Shown here piece after piece: positions 36,640-49,251 of a stretch of DNA of 64,000 nt; within the stretch, counting starts at the first letter, position 1; every line of letters starts with the position of its first letter. The stretch is from Pohlia nutans (taxonomy: Eukaryota > Streptophyta > Bryopsida > Bryales > Mniaceae): the NCBI GenBank assembly GCA_022496805.1, contig CM040085.1, forward strand, positions 37,167,811 to 37,231,810, given 5' to 3'. The translations under genes were made by a program, and so were the position numbers. A model generated the notes under the pieces. That model was not told the DNA's origin, did not search any database, and saw only the letters and a program-made list of their open reading frames with translations.

Positions 36640-37400
36640 GCTTGTGGATCTTGTGTTGCTCACAACTCCCAATTGAGGTGTTGTAGCATTGGGAGTGGTT
36701 GTGTGCTGTATTGGGCTATTTTAATCCAATTTTTGGCCCATTTGAGGTCTAGATTTAGTGCTGTCATTTTAGGTGAGGGTGCAAATTCACCTCACCTAAC
36801 CATTTTTACTCCAATTTTAGCCCATTTTCAAGTACGTGGTACTTATAGACAAATTGAGGTGGAATTTAAGCACTTGTGGACAATTTTTGGATCAAAGTAT
36901 GTGTGGTGAGTGTGCTGTAATTTCTACCCATGAGTGCCAAAACCCTAATTTAAGGGTTTAAATCACTAAATTGACCCATTTTTATGGCACGTGGTGCATA
37001 AGGGTGATTCGTGGAGCATTTGGGAGCAATTTGATATTTATTGTTGTTCATTAGAGTACTTGTGAATGTGCTGTAATTTTTGTGGTTAAGTCCCAAAACC
37101 CTAATTAGAGGTTTTATTTCACCAAAAGTAACCCATTTTAGTGCACTAAGTGCCTAGGGAAATTGGTGGGGGTTTGTGGATTGATTGAGTGTGTATTGAT
37201 TGATCATTTCAATCCCTTGGGTGTGCTGTGATTTTTGTATTTGAGTCCCAAAACCCTAATTAGAGGGTTTTACTCCCCAATTTAAGCCCATTTTATGGCA
37301 CTAAGTGCCTAGGGTAATTGATGGGGGTTTGTGGATTGATTGGGTGTTTGTTGATTGCCATTTGTAATCCTTGGGTGTACTGTAATTTTCATACACACCT
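36640..37400. repeat. Tandem array, period about 155 bp
   Basis: GTGCTGTAATTT-type words recur near 36910, 37069, 37220 and 37377, with CCCAAAACCCTAATTAGAG and GGCACTAAGTGCCTAGGG in register. An earlier degenerate unit starts near 36700. Confidence 0.75.
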
Positions 37401-38454
37401 CCGTTTTGACCAATTTGTCTAGTTTTTTGCCATTTGAGCTTAGAAATTTTCCACATAATTGCCTAGATAAAAAGGAGTCTATTGATTGGAATATTTGTAC
37501 ACACCCACCCTCGGCCGGACACATGACATTTTGACCGGCAACGGTCAAAGTGCTCATATGGCTTGTTAGACTTGCGTTGTATTTCACACAAAGTATAATT
37601 TTAATTTCATCATTTAAAGCTCTTGCTAGTTATTTCTTATTCTGTTGATTACATTGGTTGAATGAATGAGTTTAATTGAATCATTTGTCAATAAAACTAG
37701 GATTTTCTACACAACACATAAACATTACCAAATTTCCCACAAAAATCATCAAAACTCTCATTCTAATCTTTTACATTGTATCTCGCGTGCTGATCATGTT
37801 ATAGCATTAATGTTGAATTTAAATGCATGATGAGTATTTGTTCTCTCATAGTTATCTAAATTCTTGACAGTGACTTCTTCGGGACTTAGATTTGCGATTG
37901 CTATCATTAATATTTTCTACAAAATTTAAAACTTAAAATTCATATTTCTTTTGTAACTTGATTATAAATAAGATATTGACAATCTCTGAAAGAAATTTGT
38001 TGTGATGAGTTGAAATGAAATACTCTAAGTGTAGTGATTTTTGGAGATTTTTTGGTTGCTTAATTTTATGAGTTGACTTTTCAAGAGCACTTTTAGACTA
38101 AAATCTTCAAAAGTTTTGGTGAAATACTGGAACGTGAAATGAGGCACAAAACTTTCACAAATCATCCCCTCTCAAATCAAATCACACATGCATGAAGCTA
38201 ATTTCCCATAAAAAAATTAGTAAAACATTTACACTACAAAAAGTGTATGTTGGATGAGAAAAAAATGTTTGCTTCTGTACATCATGCAAAGTATGCATGG
38301 TTGGACAGTTAGGATTTAAATAATTATGAAAAAGATAAAAGTAAATTAGTTTAAATAAATAACATGAGAAAAATACCAAAAATTTATAATATATTTAAAA
38401 ATGTAAGAAATTGATGAGGTTTGACCAGGTAAATGCAGTGTACCCACTTAGGGG
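37400..38454. other. AT-rich DNA ending in a TTAA-type element terminus
   Basis: 37900-38210 is the reverse complement of the body of elements 1, 3 and 4 (for example CACTCTAAGTGTAGTG-like and ATGAGTTGACTTTTCAAGAG). 38401-38454 matches the right end of element 2 and stops at TTAGGGG before TTAA. A left end was not found. Confidence 0.5.
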
Positions 38455-38458
38455 TTAA

Positions 38459-39052
38459 CCCCTACATGTCCAACCGTCCAAAAAGTGAACGATGTATAGA
38501 ATCATACATAGTATTCTCATCCGTCATTGACTTTTTGCAACGTCAATTTCTTATTATATATTTTATGGGCAGTTAGCTTCATGCATGTGAGATCCGAATA
38601 GAAAGGGGATGATTTGTGAAAATTTTATGCCTCATTTTGTGTTTTAGTGATTCACCTAAAATTTCAAAAAATTAGTGTAAACGTGCTCTTAAAAAAGTCA
38701 ACTCATAAAATTAAGCAACCAAAAAATCTCCAAAAATCACTACACTTGGAGTATTACATTTCAACCAATCACAACAAATTTCATCTAAAGATTGTCAATA
38801 TCTTATGCGTAATCAAATTACAAAAGAATCAAATTTGAATTTTAAGTTTCAAATTTTATACAAAAATATTGGTGATAGCAATCATATATCTAACCATATG
38901 GATAGAGTCAGTCAAAAATTTATAATGTACAAAATATCCCTTGTAGTTACATTTTTAAGACATCTTTGAAATTTGCCAAATCTGGAGAGGGATGAGGACG
39001 TTTAGGGGGTTTTTATTTTCTTGTCATAAATGAAAATTTGGACGTTTAGGGA
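38459..39052. mobile_element. TTAA-target element 4 (594 bp)
   Basis: Ends CCCCTACATGTCC and, reversed, TCCCTAAACGTCC, flanked by TTAA at 38455-38458 and 39053-39056. Its left TTAA is shared with the terminus that ends at 38454, so two members abut on one target site. Confidence 0.78.
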
Positions 39053-39097
39053 TTAACTTGTCTGGAATGATTCAAACAGGGTTCTTTCCACCCCTAA

Positions 39098-39671
39098 CTC
39101 CTAAACGTACCAGGGTGTCCTTGGAATTGGTAACTATTTTGAAAAAAATCATCATAAACTCCCATTTAGAAGAATATTTTGGAACTGATATACAAATGAA
39201 AGTTCTAGATTTTGAATTTTAGATTCCATCCGTACGGTTTGATTCACTAATACTATCACCAATATTTAATTATCAATTTTGAAAGTTAAAATTAAAAATT
39301 CCTTCTAAATTCGATTACAAACAAAATTTTAATATTTTCTGAGTAAAATTTGTTGGAATGAGTTTGAAATGAGATACTCTTAAACGTGGTGATTCTTTGA
39401 AATTTTAAACCTATGACCTCATTTTTGCGATTCCACTTTTGAACTACAGTCAATGCAATTTTGGCTTGGTCAATGACTTGACATACTTCTACATTTGTAA
39501 TTTTAGAAAAATATGTAATCAAGTATGATTGAATCCAACCGTTAGATAGGACAAGAACTTGGTGAAGTATCTCCAAAAAATTGGATGACTTTCATCCAAA
39601 CATTGATGAGAACATGGGGTGTGTTTGAATTTGTTAGTCGTCCTGTTTTTGGACGCTGCTACGTTTAGGGG
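39098..39671. mobile_element. TTAA-target element 5 (574 bp) with CTAA duplication
   Basis: Ends CTCCTAAACGTACC and, reversed, CCCCTAAACGTAGC, flanked by CTAA at 39094-39097 and 39672-39675. Copy A reads GTCCCTAAAGGTCC at about 6331-6344, a single CTAA. This fixes the duplication at four bases rather than a central TA. Confidence 0.87.
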
Positions 39672-39812
39672 CTAAAGGTCCTTTATGATTGGCTCGTATG
39701 CTTTTGCTTCCAGTTGTGCAGGATTTTTATGTTTCATTTTGTCGAATGTGCATCCTGAGGCCCCTTGTCCTTCATGCTAACATAAAAGAACGCAGGGTAA
39801 GTGCCGGTGCTG

Positions 39813-39813
<1 letters not shown>

Positions 39814-39855
<42 letters not shown>
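39814..39855. repeat. (AT)n microsatellite, about 21 units
   Basis: Uninterrupted AT dinucleotides inserted where copies A and B read GTGCTGGTGTCTAAAG. Confidence 0.95.
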
Positions 39856-39858
<3 letters not shown>

Positions 39859-41073
39859 ACTCCGGGCCCAAATAGGGACCGGCGTGAATAAAGTGTCTGT
39901 TAGCTAGTGTCCACAAGACAAAAGGTCATTGTTTCTTTTGTAATTTGATTACAAACAAGATACTGACAATCTATGAATGAAATTTGTTGTGATGGGTTGA
40001 AATGTAATACTTCAAGTATACTGGTTTTTGGGGATTTTTTGGCTGCTTAATTTTATGAGTTGATATTTCCAAGAGCACTTTTGAACCAAGATCTTCAAAA
40101 AATTTGGTGAGTCGGTGGCATCTACACTATTATTATGCTCAGTTTACTTCATTACTTTGACAATACTGGTGGAATTGTTTTTCTGAGGGTGTTTTTTTTT
40201 CCTCCCCAAACAACCTCTGGTTAGCGTTTAGTTTCAGTGACACGATAATATGAAGGGACTACTACGTAGTGCGAGATTGGGGTGCAGGGTGCAAGTACGG
40301 CATATTATGGAATATTCACTCCCATCAGCACTACCATATGGCACTTTAGGGTTTAGGGTTTGAGAATTGGGATTTGGGGTTTAGGATTTAGAACATTCTC
40401 ATTGTTGCCCGCAAGTATGAGGGATTATTACAGGCTTGCCTTCCTTTCGATGCCCCACTGTTGGCCTGGCCGGAGTCACAGGAGCTGCGCCCTCATCCAA
40501 AGTAGCTCGTTTCTCTGGGCCTTTCAGTTTCAAGTGATCTCTTTCCACGCCTAAAATATGGTCCCAAAAACATAGTTGTCACGATCATTGAGCAGCAAGG
40601 CTATTGAAGTTGATGATGTAGGGTAGTGTTGCTAAAAGTCAAAGGTGTTTTGGGTGGAAATAAATGATGTGTGGGAGAGGGGTGAGGGCATGGGGTGATC
40701 TTAGAGGCCTCTAGTGGTGGGTTATCCCATATGGGTTGTCATGCACACCTCCTAGTATACACCTCTTAAGGAGGGAAGCTCTTGAGTAAAAATCATCTCT
40801 TTCTACGCATCCCTTGTGTTTGTGTACGTGCCTTGTGCAATCTTCTATTACCTTCAACAAAGGTTGTATGGCACTACCGGACCCGTTGGCATTATGGGTG
40901 GGTCGGGGTGGGTTGGAGCCCGCAACAACTTGAACGGTGGAAGAGGCTGCTAGTATTTGAAGCCCATTCAATATATGGAGCCCTTGGCGACCATTTCCAA
41001 GGCATGTTTCCCTGTACAATAGTGGGAATTTTCTTAGGGTTTGGAATTTGGAGTTTAGGGAATAATTTTGTTA

Positions 41074-41653
41074 ACCCTTAAACGTACCAAGGTGCCCCTG
41101 GAATTGACAATTTGAGAAAATGCATTATAAAGTACTATTTAGAAGAATATTTGGAATAGATTTACAAATGAAAGTTCTAGATTTTGAATTTTAGATTCCA
41201 TTCGTACGGTTCGATTCACTAATACTATCACCAATATTTAATTATAAAATTTGAAAGTTAAAATTAAAAATTCCTTCTAAATTCGATTACAAACAAAATT
41301 TTAATATTTTTTGAGTAAAATTTGTTGGAATGAGTTTGAAATGAGATACTCTTAAACGTGGTGATTCTTTGAAATTTTTGTGTTTCATAAATCTATGGCC
41401 TCATTTTTGCAAGGCCACTTTTGAACTACAGTCAATGCAATTTTGGCTTGGTCAACAACTTGACATACTTCTGCATTTGTAATTTTAGAAAAATATGTAA
41501 TCAAGTATGACTAAATTCAACCGTTAGATAGGACAACAACTTGGTGAAGAATCTCCAAAAAATTGGATGACTTTCATCCAAGCATTGATGAGAACGTGAG
41601 AAGGGTTTGAATCTGTTAGTCGTTCACTTTCTGGATGCTGTGACGTTTAGGGG
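41074..41653. mobile_element. TTAA-target element 6 (580 bp) with empty sites in A and B
   Basis: Ends CCCTTAAACGTACC and, reversed, CCCCTAAACGTCAC, flanked by TTAA (41070-41073, 41654-41657). Copies A (TTTTTGTTAATGCTGACG at 7783-7800) and B have one TTAA. Very similar in sequence to element 5, so both moved recently within one subfamily. Confidence 0.88.
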
Positions 41654-42009
41654 TTAACGTCAACGAATATTTTGATAATTAATATTCAAGAAATATATCG
41701 CACCCCGCACCCACACCACGCCGTAGTTGACCCCAACAACTACAAAGTCCTGAACCACAAGTCCTCATTCTTAGTCCACATGTATCATGCACACCAGGAA
41801 GCAAAATATCGTCTACGCACACATTTGCCACAGAAACTGTTATATATTGTAACGGTGTAGAGAAGTCTTGATTGCCATAGACTTTTAAGCATACTCCTGT
41901 AGTTATATACAGCATGTAAGAATGTTTGACTTTTGTTCAACCTTGTGACAAGGGTGAAACATCCTCATATTGTTGGAATCTACCTTGGGGTCTCCACCAG
42001 TAAGAAATA

Positions 42010-42402
42010 CTCCCTCAGTCATAATAGATGATGTTTAAATAGAGAAAAAAATTGTCCCAAATTACTTGATGCAAGCCATTTATTCGATTTGAAGTTGTTT
42101 AACAAATTTTAACAAAGTTAAATCACAAGACAAGTGCACATGAAGTGTGTTTTTTGTCTGTGAGACTTGTCTTTGCACATGTGGATCACAAAAAACACAT
42201 GAGCTAGCTACAATCAATGCTAGCATATGTTTGTTACATCAGAGAACACACTAAAACGAACATCACCATGATATTGCTTTCATAGAAAACTATTCTGAAA
42301 TAGAACCTTAAGTTACTTTATTTAGATATTTGCTAAAATTGTTATAGTTTGCTTTTTATTTTTATTTTTTCAAAAGCATCACCTATTATGGGACAAAGGG
42401 AG
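42010..42402. mobile_element. Stowaway MITE in copy C (393 bp)
   Basis: Ends CTCCCTCAGTCATAATAG and CTATTATGGGACAAAGGGAG, flanked by TA (42008-42009, 42403-42404). Copies A and B have one TA (AGAAATATCAC at 8579-8589 and 48774-48784). Canonical plant Stowaway. Confidence 0.93.
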
Positions 42403-42440
42403 TATCACCCACTCTTTGCTAACTATTGAATGAAAAATAC

Positions 42441-42597
42441 CTATGTCAAAGTTCATCAATTTGTTCTCCAGCTTGGCAACATCAACCAAGTCTTCCATTC
42501 TTACATACAATTCAGACAATGCAAAACAGAGTGCAGGAGACAACTTGTCTAGAGCTTTTACTAGCACAAAGTCAAAAGTGTTACTAAGGCCAATCAT
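42441..42597 (-). pseudogene. Coding-like exon of unrecognised gene in copy C
   Basis: From an ATG at 42597 the minus strand reads MIGLSNTFDFVLVKALDK, then LSPALCFALSELYVRMEDL and VAKLENKLMNFDI, followed by a donor-like GTATTTTTC. It is the best preserved of three versions: copy B has a degraded one at about 51004-51090, and copies A and B keep only AAKLMNFDI at 8600-8660 and 48795-48860. Composition and frame preservation look coding, but I know no family, and downstream exons are interrupted by the Stowaway at 42010. Confidence 0.35.
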
Positions 42598-42999
42598 GCT
42601 ACACATATATTAGATGGAGGGCAGCATCCACAAATCTCTGTTGAATATTGTTTCTTGGAAAAATATGGTTCGATAGATAGAATATTTAAGAATATTTTCA
42701 AGATCCTCTTTTTCACCATGAAAAAAACAAACATATGTTTTCAGCAAAAATCAATTTCCCAGAATTTTTGGTTTTTTCTTTTAGAAATAAATTTTGCCCT
42801 CGCCCTCTACCTACGGTAATTAAAAATTTGAGTCTATCATTGAATCAATAGACTTTATAAAATTAAAGTGGTAGTATCAAGGAGGAAGAGGTGGTAATCA
42901 CCTAAAGCTAGCTGGTAACCACTTAGAGTTAGGATGAGGTGGCAACTCCTAGTTGTATGCAAATTCAACGACGCTAGCGCATGAGCATTGAGCAGTGAG

Positions 43000-45010
43000 C
43001 AGTAAGCAATAAAGAGAGTTAACAAAAATAGTAAAGTATTCTAAAAAAAACATGTTATAGTTCTAAGAAAGGAAAAAAGTATTTTTAGTAAATTTTTAAT
43101 CTATGACCGTGAATAATTGTTCTATTTTCAGAGGTTTTAGAGGGCATGTCGATGTTGTGTAGAGGACTCTAGAACCGTGCAATTGGATTGTAAGTGTACC
43201 TATGGTCACGTGCATCATCTACTTTAGTGTAATATGAACTTTGATCATGTAATTTACAAAATACAAAAAAACGATGTGAATTGGGTCTCACAGTGCCATT
43301 GTGGCCAAAACTAGTAGATGTATGATTGCTTCTATTTTGTACATGTGCTTTTATTCTGATTATAACTTGACTGAGTTTTTCTTTAGTGTGACGAACAAAA
43401 GACTTTGGATGAGACGGAGGATTCATTCCATTTGAAGGAGAAACTTGATTCTAACACAATCATTCAAAACTTACGTTTCCATCCATTGGATTAGCCGCTT
43501 GAAAATACCTCTTTGTTTGTCCAATGATAACGATGCCCCTAGTGCACCCAGTTCTTCAATCGGATGTGAAGTGGTCGGAGGCAAACTTTTTCTATAGATA
43601 CAGAGAGGGTGACGTCGGGGGATGACAAATTCCGTCTAACTTCTTCTCGAGACTGTACGTTAACGGCAAGATCAAAACTTTTTTTGGTCTCTTTTTATTT
43701 TATGATTCCCCGGGAAATTCTAACTTTTTTTGTTAACTAAATTCCCTCAATTGCAGACCAAGCGATTTTTCTCCTCCATAATTTTACCACATCTAGAAGC
43801 CAACTCATAGATGGTGACAAGCCATGGAGGGGTGTATGAGAGAAGGGCCCTTTTTGTGTCCAATTGCTCATTGAATCCTTCTCAAGACCTAGGGATGTCT
43901 CAGGGCGATCTCACCCCCTTACATTTCGTAACCATGTGCGATAATGGGGTATTTAATAGGGGGATATTTATGCACCTCTCAATATTATTTCCCTCCCTAT
44001 TTGTAGATAAAAAGCTACTTTGATATATTTTTTAGCACCCTAAATTTATTTGTAATTGTTTAGAGAGGCTAATTTTTGGCACAATTTTTTTTTTATAAAT
44101 CGTACAAGTACCAAATAGTAGACGGAATACTATAGCATTGCAAAACCGAACTCCACGCTTCACCTAACCGTCTATGCTTACCCAAACCCTAAGCAAGCCT
44201 TACCATGAAATTGCTCTACCAAAACTCGAGTGAAATCCTAATTACAAAATCAACAAAGAAGGGATGAACTATGAAAGCTAAACCCTAAACTAAATACAAG
44301 CGGAAAACATTGCAAAGGAAGTGGCCGCTCTGCAACATCAATCTATATGAAAGAAAGCCTAGAAAATGCTTAGAAAAGCGTGAGCTTGACGATTGAGGAC
44401 TGATGATGTGACAAAACTAAAACCGATCATAGGAAGCGGTTGAGGGTGACGGTGGAGGCTGTCAGGTTCTAAGCATCTAGCAAGGTCCCACATGTTCAAC
44501 GCCGTTGCAAAACCCAACGGTTGTGGAAGAGCACCAACATATTCCTTCCCCAAAAAATCCAACGACATTTCCTTCCATATTAACGCGCTTCATTCAGATT
44601 TGGACAAAAACCACACACTTCTTCATCCAAATAGTCAAACCCATAATTATTCTATTGATCCTTTTACACACTTTTAGAGGGATCCTATGTCTATGACCGT
44701 ATTTTTTTTCTACTGATTACTAAAATGGAGGAATTATCCACCACCCTATTTTACATATAATCATGTAGGGGACATATTTCCAATGCTATGGTAGATCTAA
44801 CCAAATTATAAATTTTACCCGAAACAAATTAAATTGACCCTATTTTTTATCTCACGTGGTTTTCTAAAATTCCAATAGTCATCTCCCCGAGAGGGATGTC
44901 ATCCTTGATTGCAATGCCTCTACCGGGAGAGCATCCACTCTCTAGAGTCATCATTTTCATTCAATTTTTTTCAATCCACGTCGTCGTGTAAGATGTTTGA
45001 TGATGATAAT
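43000..45010. other. Unassigned AT-rich region
   Basis: Open frames of 60-85 codons occur (for example minus strand 43169-43426), none with motifs I recognise and none with splice support. No terminal inverted repeats found. Confidence 0.4.
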
Positions 45011-45326
45011 GTTCATGTGCAGGTGCAAGCATACATGCTTGTCAACGCAACAGCTGCCATCTTGTTGCTTTGGAGTCTGACGATGTGATATTCACTAGTG
45101 TGCTTAAACCGTTGGTTGCAATTGAGCCTTCCAAGGACTTGGTAGACTTGAAGAGAAAAGGTCCATAATTTATCGATGACATTGAAGTCACGCCAGCACC
45201 AAAGAAGAAGGTTGCCAAAAATCCCATGAGTACATAAGTTTTAATCTCATGTGAGTTAGTATTTATCTAACTTCCCGTTATGTTGTAAACCACTAAACCC
45301 AATAACACGTTCAATTGTGTGATTCA

Positions 45327-45451
45327 TAGGTTTTGCTTAAACCTCGTGGAGAGTCCTCCCAATGCTTTTGAGTTGCCTCGTTATATTGAGCCAATTGTTG
45401 CAGCTATCAACGGCTATGGTACCCTCGCCAGTATCAATCCACAAAGAACCT
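45327..45451 (+). pseudogene. Possible hAT transposase (DUF659-like) fragment
   Basis: After an acceptor-like TAG the plus strand reads NLVESPPNAFELPRYIEPIV then AAINGYGTLASINPQ before a stop. The pattern PFNA..S..F...I.AI..YG is that opening the DUF659 region of plant hAT transposases. An upstream open segment at 45064-45170 (SDDVIFTSVLKPLVAIEPSK) may belong to the same gene but has a stop. Weak call. Confidence 0.3.
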
Positions 45452-46057
45452 AGCTATAGAATGAGTGCCGCTCAATACATTGACATCGAGGCAGTAGAAA
45501 GATAAAAAGATACGGATAGTAGCAATAGCCACACTAGAGAATCCGGATCTTCGTTGTCATACACTTGCTCTGATCATGTTTCCTTTTGATGTCTACGTTC
45601 CTTTATGAACTGGTTTGTTTTCTTAATCCTTATTATAAAAAGCCAGGGGATCCCTGTTACTTCACACATTGTCACTTGTGTTTCAAATGACTGGGTGCAT
45701 TTACAATAAAACGAGCCAATCCCGCCCAAATCTAACAACTCTTGATGAGTGCTTAAAAAATCGTATCTTCAATTTATGTAAATATTAGAAAAATAAAAAA
45801 TTTAAGGACATTTTGCGACATATTATGAACATTTATAATTCTTAATAAACACATTTAGTCGTTATTAACAACTAGTTACGACCAAATTTTAGTTGTAAAT
45901 AAAGGGTGTTATAAATGCCAAAAAATTCATATTTAAGGCATCTATACTTCTTTAGAATAGAACCAAAGTACATTTAAAAGTGAATCATGCTTAAAATGGA
46001 GTTTAAATGATATTTTGGGTGTGGGAATTAGGAAAGCCATGTCTTTTAAGGGGTTTA

Positions 46058-46355
46058 CATCACAAACTTAGGAAGTCATGTTTTTGCAATATTTTACGTA
46101 TGTTGTTGAGGTGAACAGGGGTGATTACGTTTGACATACATTTTACGTATGTTTAGCATAAAAAAGACGTATGAAGGACATATTACAAACATGTAAATTT
46201 TATGATGATGTGTTTTTTTATGTTTGTAATATGTCATTCGTACGTTTATTTATACAATAAACATACATAAAATGTATGTCAAACGTAATCACCCCTGTTC
46301 ATTTCAACAACATACGTAAAACATTGAAAAAACATGACTAGCCAAGTTTGTGATG
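46058..46355. mobile_element. Foldback element (copy B)
   Basis: Same element as 5766-6063 at the equivalent place, with a few base changes in both arms. Insertion therefore predates the A/B duplication. Confidence 0.8.
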
Positions 46356-48189
46356 AATCCGTAATGCATGCAACAACCTCAATGTGATCTACTATTTCTC
46401 ACTCCCACATTTGTACAGGAAATTCTTTTCCAATCTTTTGCACAAGATAAAATTCTGAAATTTTTACAGCAACATGTCTTGTAAGTCTTATAAGGCTGAC
46501 CAAAAAAATTGGCCCCATTGGACACGTTATGCTACAGTAAACGCCACCTACATGCAAATGAGCGTAGTCGACATGCTTTCTTATTGGTGAAGGGTATGTT
46601 TGTGACACAGGGTTTTCTGTCCCTAAAGGGTCCTTTATGATTGGCTCATATGCTTTTGCTTCCACTTGTGCAGGATTTTATGTTTCATTTTGTGGAATGT
46701 CCATCCTCAGGTGCCTTGTCCTTCACTCCAACATAAAGGAAAGCAGAGTAAGTGCCGGTGCTGGTGTCTAAAGTAGACGTACCAATGACCGCAGAGGCAA
46801 TACTCAAATCCTTCCCTATAACAATGTAGAAACTTACACCGTCACAAATTTTGAAAGATAGTGGTATGTCAAGTTAGGATTTACCTTGAAAAATTCACAC
46901 TCAAAAATGTTTTGTACATTAACTTTTGTTGCACGTCAAACACATTGGGTATGATTTTTAATGGAAATTCATTTGGAGCCCTTCACCACATGGCGTGCGG
47001 TGTACGGCGGTACCTAGCATTTCTATTGAAATTGTGCAGTGAAACTGTGCAGTCATTGGCATATCTACTATGATTGGAACTGTGCGGTCATCGGAGCTAT
47101 GCAGTCATTGGCATCTCTACTATACACTATTATTATGCTCACTTTACTTCATTACTTTGACAATACTAATGGAGTCATCCTACTTAGGGTTTTTTTTTCC
47201 TCTCCCAAACAACCTCTGGTTGGCGTTTAGTTTTAGTGACATGATAACATGATGAAGGGGCTATTGCGTGGTGTAGGATTGGGATGCGTGGTGCGGGATT
47301 GGCATTACACTTTAGGGTTTAGGGTTCAATGGGATTTGGGATTTGGAGATTTAGGGTTTAGAATTTGGGGTTTAGAGCATTCTCATTGTTGCCCACGACT
47401 GCTCCTGTAAGGGGTTATTACAAGCTTGCCTTCCTTTGGCCGCCCCACTTTTAGAGTCACAAAGGATGCGGCCTTGTCCAAAGCAACTCATCACTTTGGA
47501 CCTTTGAGTGTCAAATGATCTCTTCCCCACGCCCAAAACACCGTCCCAAAAACATGGTTGTCAGGATAATTGGGTGACGAGGCTTCGTGGCGCTATCCGG
47601 CTGGCGGGCTTGCCGACGTTACGGGCAGGTTGGAGCCCGCAACAACTTGAATGGTGGGAGAGGCTGCCAGTATTTGGAGCTTGTTCAATATTTGGAGCCC
47701 TTGATCACCATCCCAAGATGTATTTTCCCGTGCAATAGTGGAAATGCTCTTAGAACATTTTACACCCATGCATGCTAGAGCTGATTCGTTAAAATTATTC
47801 ATCTACATTTGAAGAGCCCTTGCACTTACACTCCCCCTCCCTTGCACGCCCCTTACACATCAAAAGTGCACATCAAATAGTCAATGGACCAATCACAAGT
47901 ATATAGTCAATTAAACAGTGATTTGAAGGGCCATTTCTTAACACGCTAGGATTGAGAGTCAAGAGGCATTTACAAAGGGCCCTTCGCACTTTTCATTTGG
48001 TTCTTGAGTGTGAGAGACTCTGGGAGGCCTCTGGGAGGCCATGCTCTTAGGGTTTATAGTTTGAGATTTAGGAAATATTTTTGTTAATGTCGGTGACTAT
48101 TCATCGAATATTCAGGGAATATATTGCAGCCCGCACCAGCACCTTGCAACGGTGTAGAGAAGTCTTGATTGCGATAGACTTTTGAGCAT

Positions 48190-48535
48190 ACTACACCCAT
48201 TAACATCTTAGTCTGATTCGGACTAAGAAAGAAAACTTGGATTAATTATGGAATTTAGATAACTCATAATAATTGTCGTAATGTAGGTATAGTGTGGCCT
48301 ATACAAAAAAAAATATCCAAATTACTATGAATTTATCATGCCAAATATGAATAAAATATTCTGAAATTAATATTTTTAGTAGTTTGACAATAAAGTATTA
48401 TAATCTAAATATAATAATAATATTTTATTATATCCTTGGACTAATTTAAAAAGTACATACAGGAATTAGTCTGAGGATTTGTATAAAAAATTGGACTAAT
48501 TGTGGATCTCGCACTAAAAATGACAATGGATGTAG
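48190..48535. mobile_element. Foldback MITE, ACTACACCC family (copy B)
   Basis: Orthologous to 7996-8341 within the duplication, same ends and length. Confidence 0.75.
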
Positions 48536-48784
48536 TTATATGCAGCATGCAAGAATGTTTATGACTTTTGTTGTCTTTGCCCCACCAAGGGAGAGACTAC
48601 TAAAATACTTCGTTTTCAAGGAGTTCCATGGCTGAACAATATATACAAGCCGTAGAAGTAAATCTAGGATAAATATTAAGGCAGAGACTACGCGACTAGC
48701 TGCTTGTTCATCCTTGTAATGAGAGTGAAACATCCTCATATTGTTGGAATCATCCTTGGGGTCCCCACCATTAAGAAATATCAC
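48536..48784 (-). pseudogene. Unrecognised coding-like fragment (copy B)
   Basis: Copy B counterpart of 8341-8589; open over the same length, with differences such as VQPWNS for IQPCNS. Function unknown. Confidence 0.35.
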
Positions 48785-48948
48785 CTCTTTGCTAACTTTT
48801 GAAAAATACCTATGTCAAAGTTCATCAACTTGGCAGCTCCAACTTGGCAGCATCAACCGACATAACATTCAGTAGCCTTCATACCCACTGCCTTTCCTTC
48901 ATGCACTCTGCTCATCACCTTGAGCCCTCCACCTGTCCACTTAGCTAC

Positions 48949-49251
48949 TCATGAAGTAATGTTGGGTGTGAAATATTTCACACCATCTATTGTAGAGCCA
49001 AGGCAGAAACAGTGCATGCTAATGAATGTTATGGAATTGAAGTCTTCCTTTCTTACACAATTTAAGGTAGGGACACCCATTCCCGTGACTGCACCCGTTC
49101 CCGTTTGCATACAAGACACCTGAATTTGGGTGTCTCCGATCATGGGCGGACCAGGGTACACCGGCGCTTGAGAACATATATTTCGAGAAGCAGTTAGAGT
49201 GTAATAGCAGCCGGCGCCCACCAAAAAAGTCACGCTGACATGCGTGAAAGA
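48949..49251 (-). pseudogene. Unrecognised coding-like fragment, better preserved in copy B
   Basis: Minus-strand reading PPSFTHVSVTFLVGAGCYY continues through GPPMIGDTQIQVSC to a segment reading STIDGVKYFTPNITS. Copy A (about 8755-8905) lacks one T in a homopolymer, shifting the frame, and has lost the last ~120 bases. A reverse-oriented relative of the final segment is at 24535-24600, where it reads STVDGVEYSTPHI. The look is of a secreted or membrane protein exon, but I recognise no family. Confidence 0.3.

Larger units (their letters stand above)
39075..42960 (+). repeat. Segmental duplication, diverged copy C
   Basis: Blocks collinear with copy A: 39676-39810 to about 6340-6475; 40110-41069 to 6825-7790; 41658-42009 to 7790-8580; 42403-42960 continues in part like copy B 51004-51500. 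It is more diverged and carries its own insertions (elements 5 and 6, a Stowaway at 42010, an AT microsatellite). No intact gene. Confidence 0.82.
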
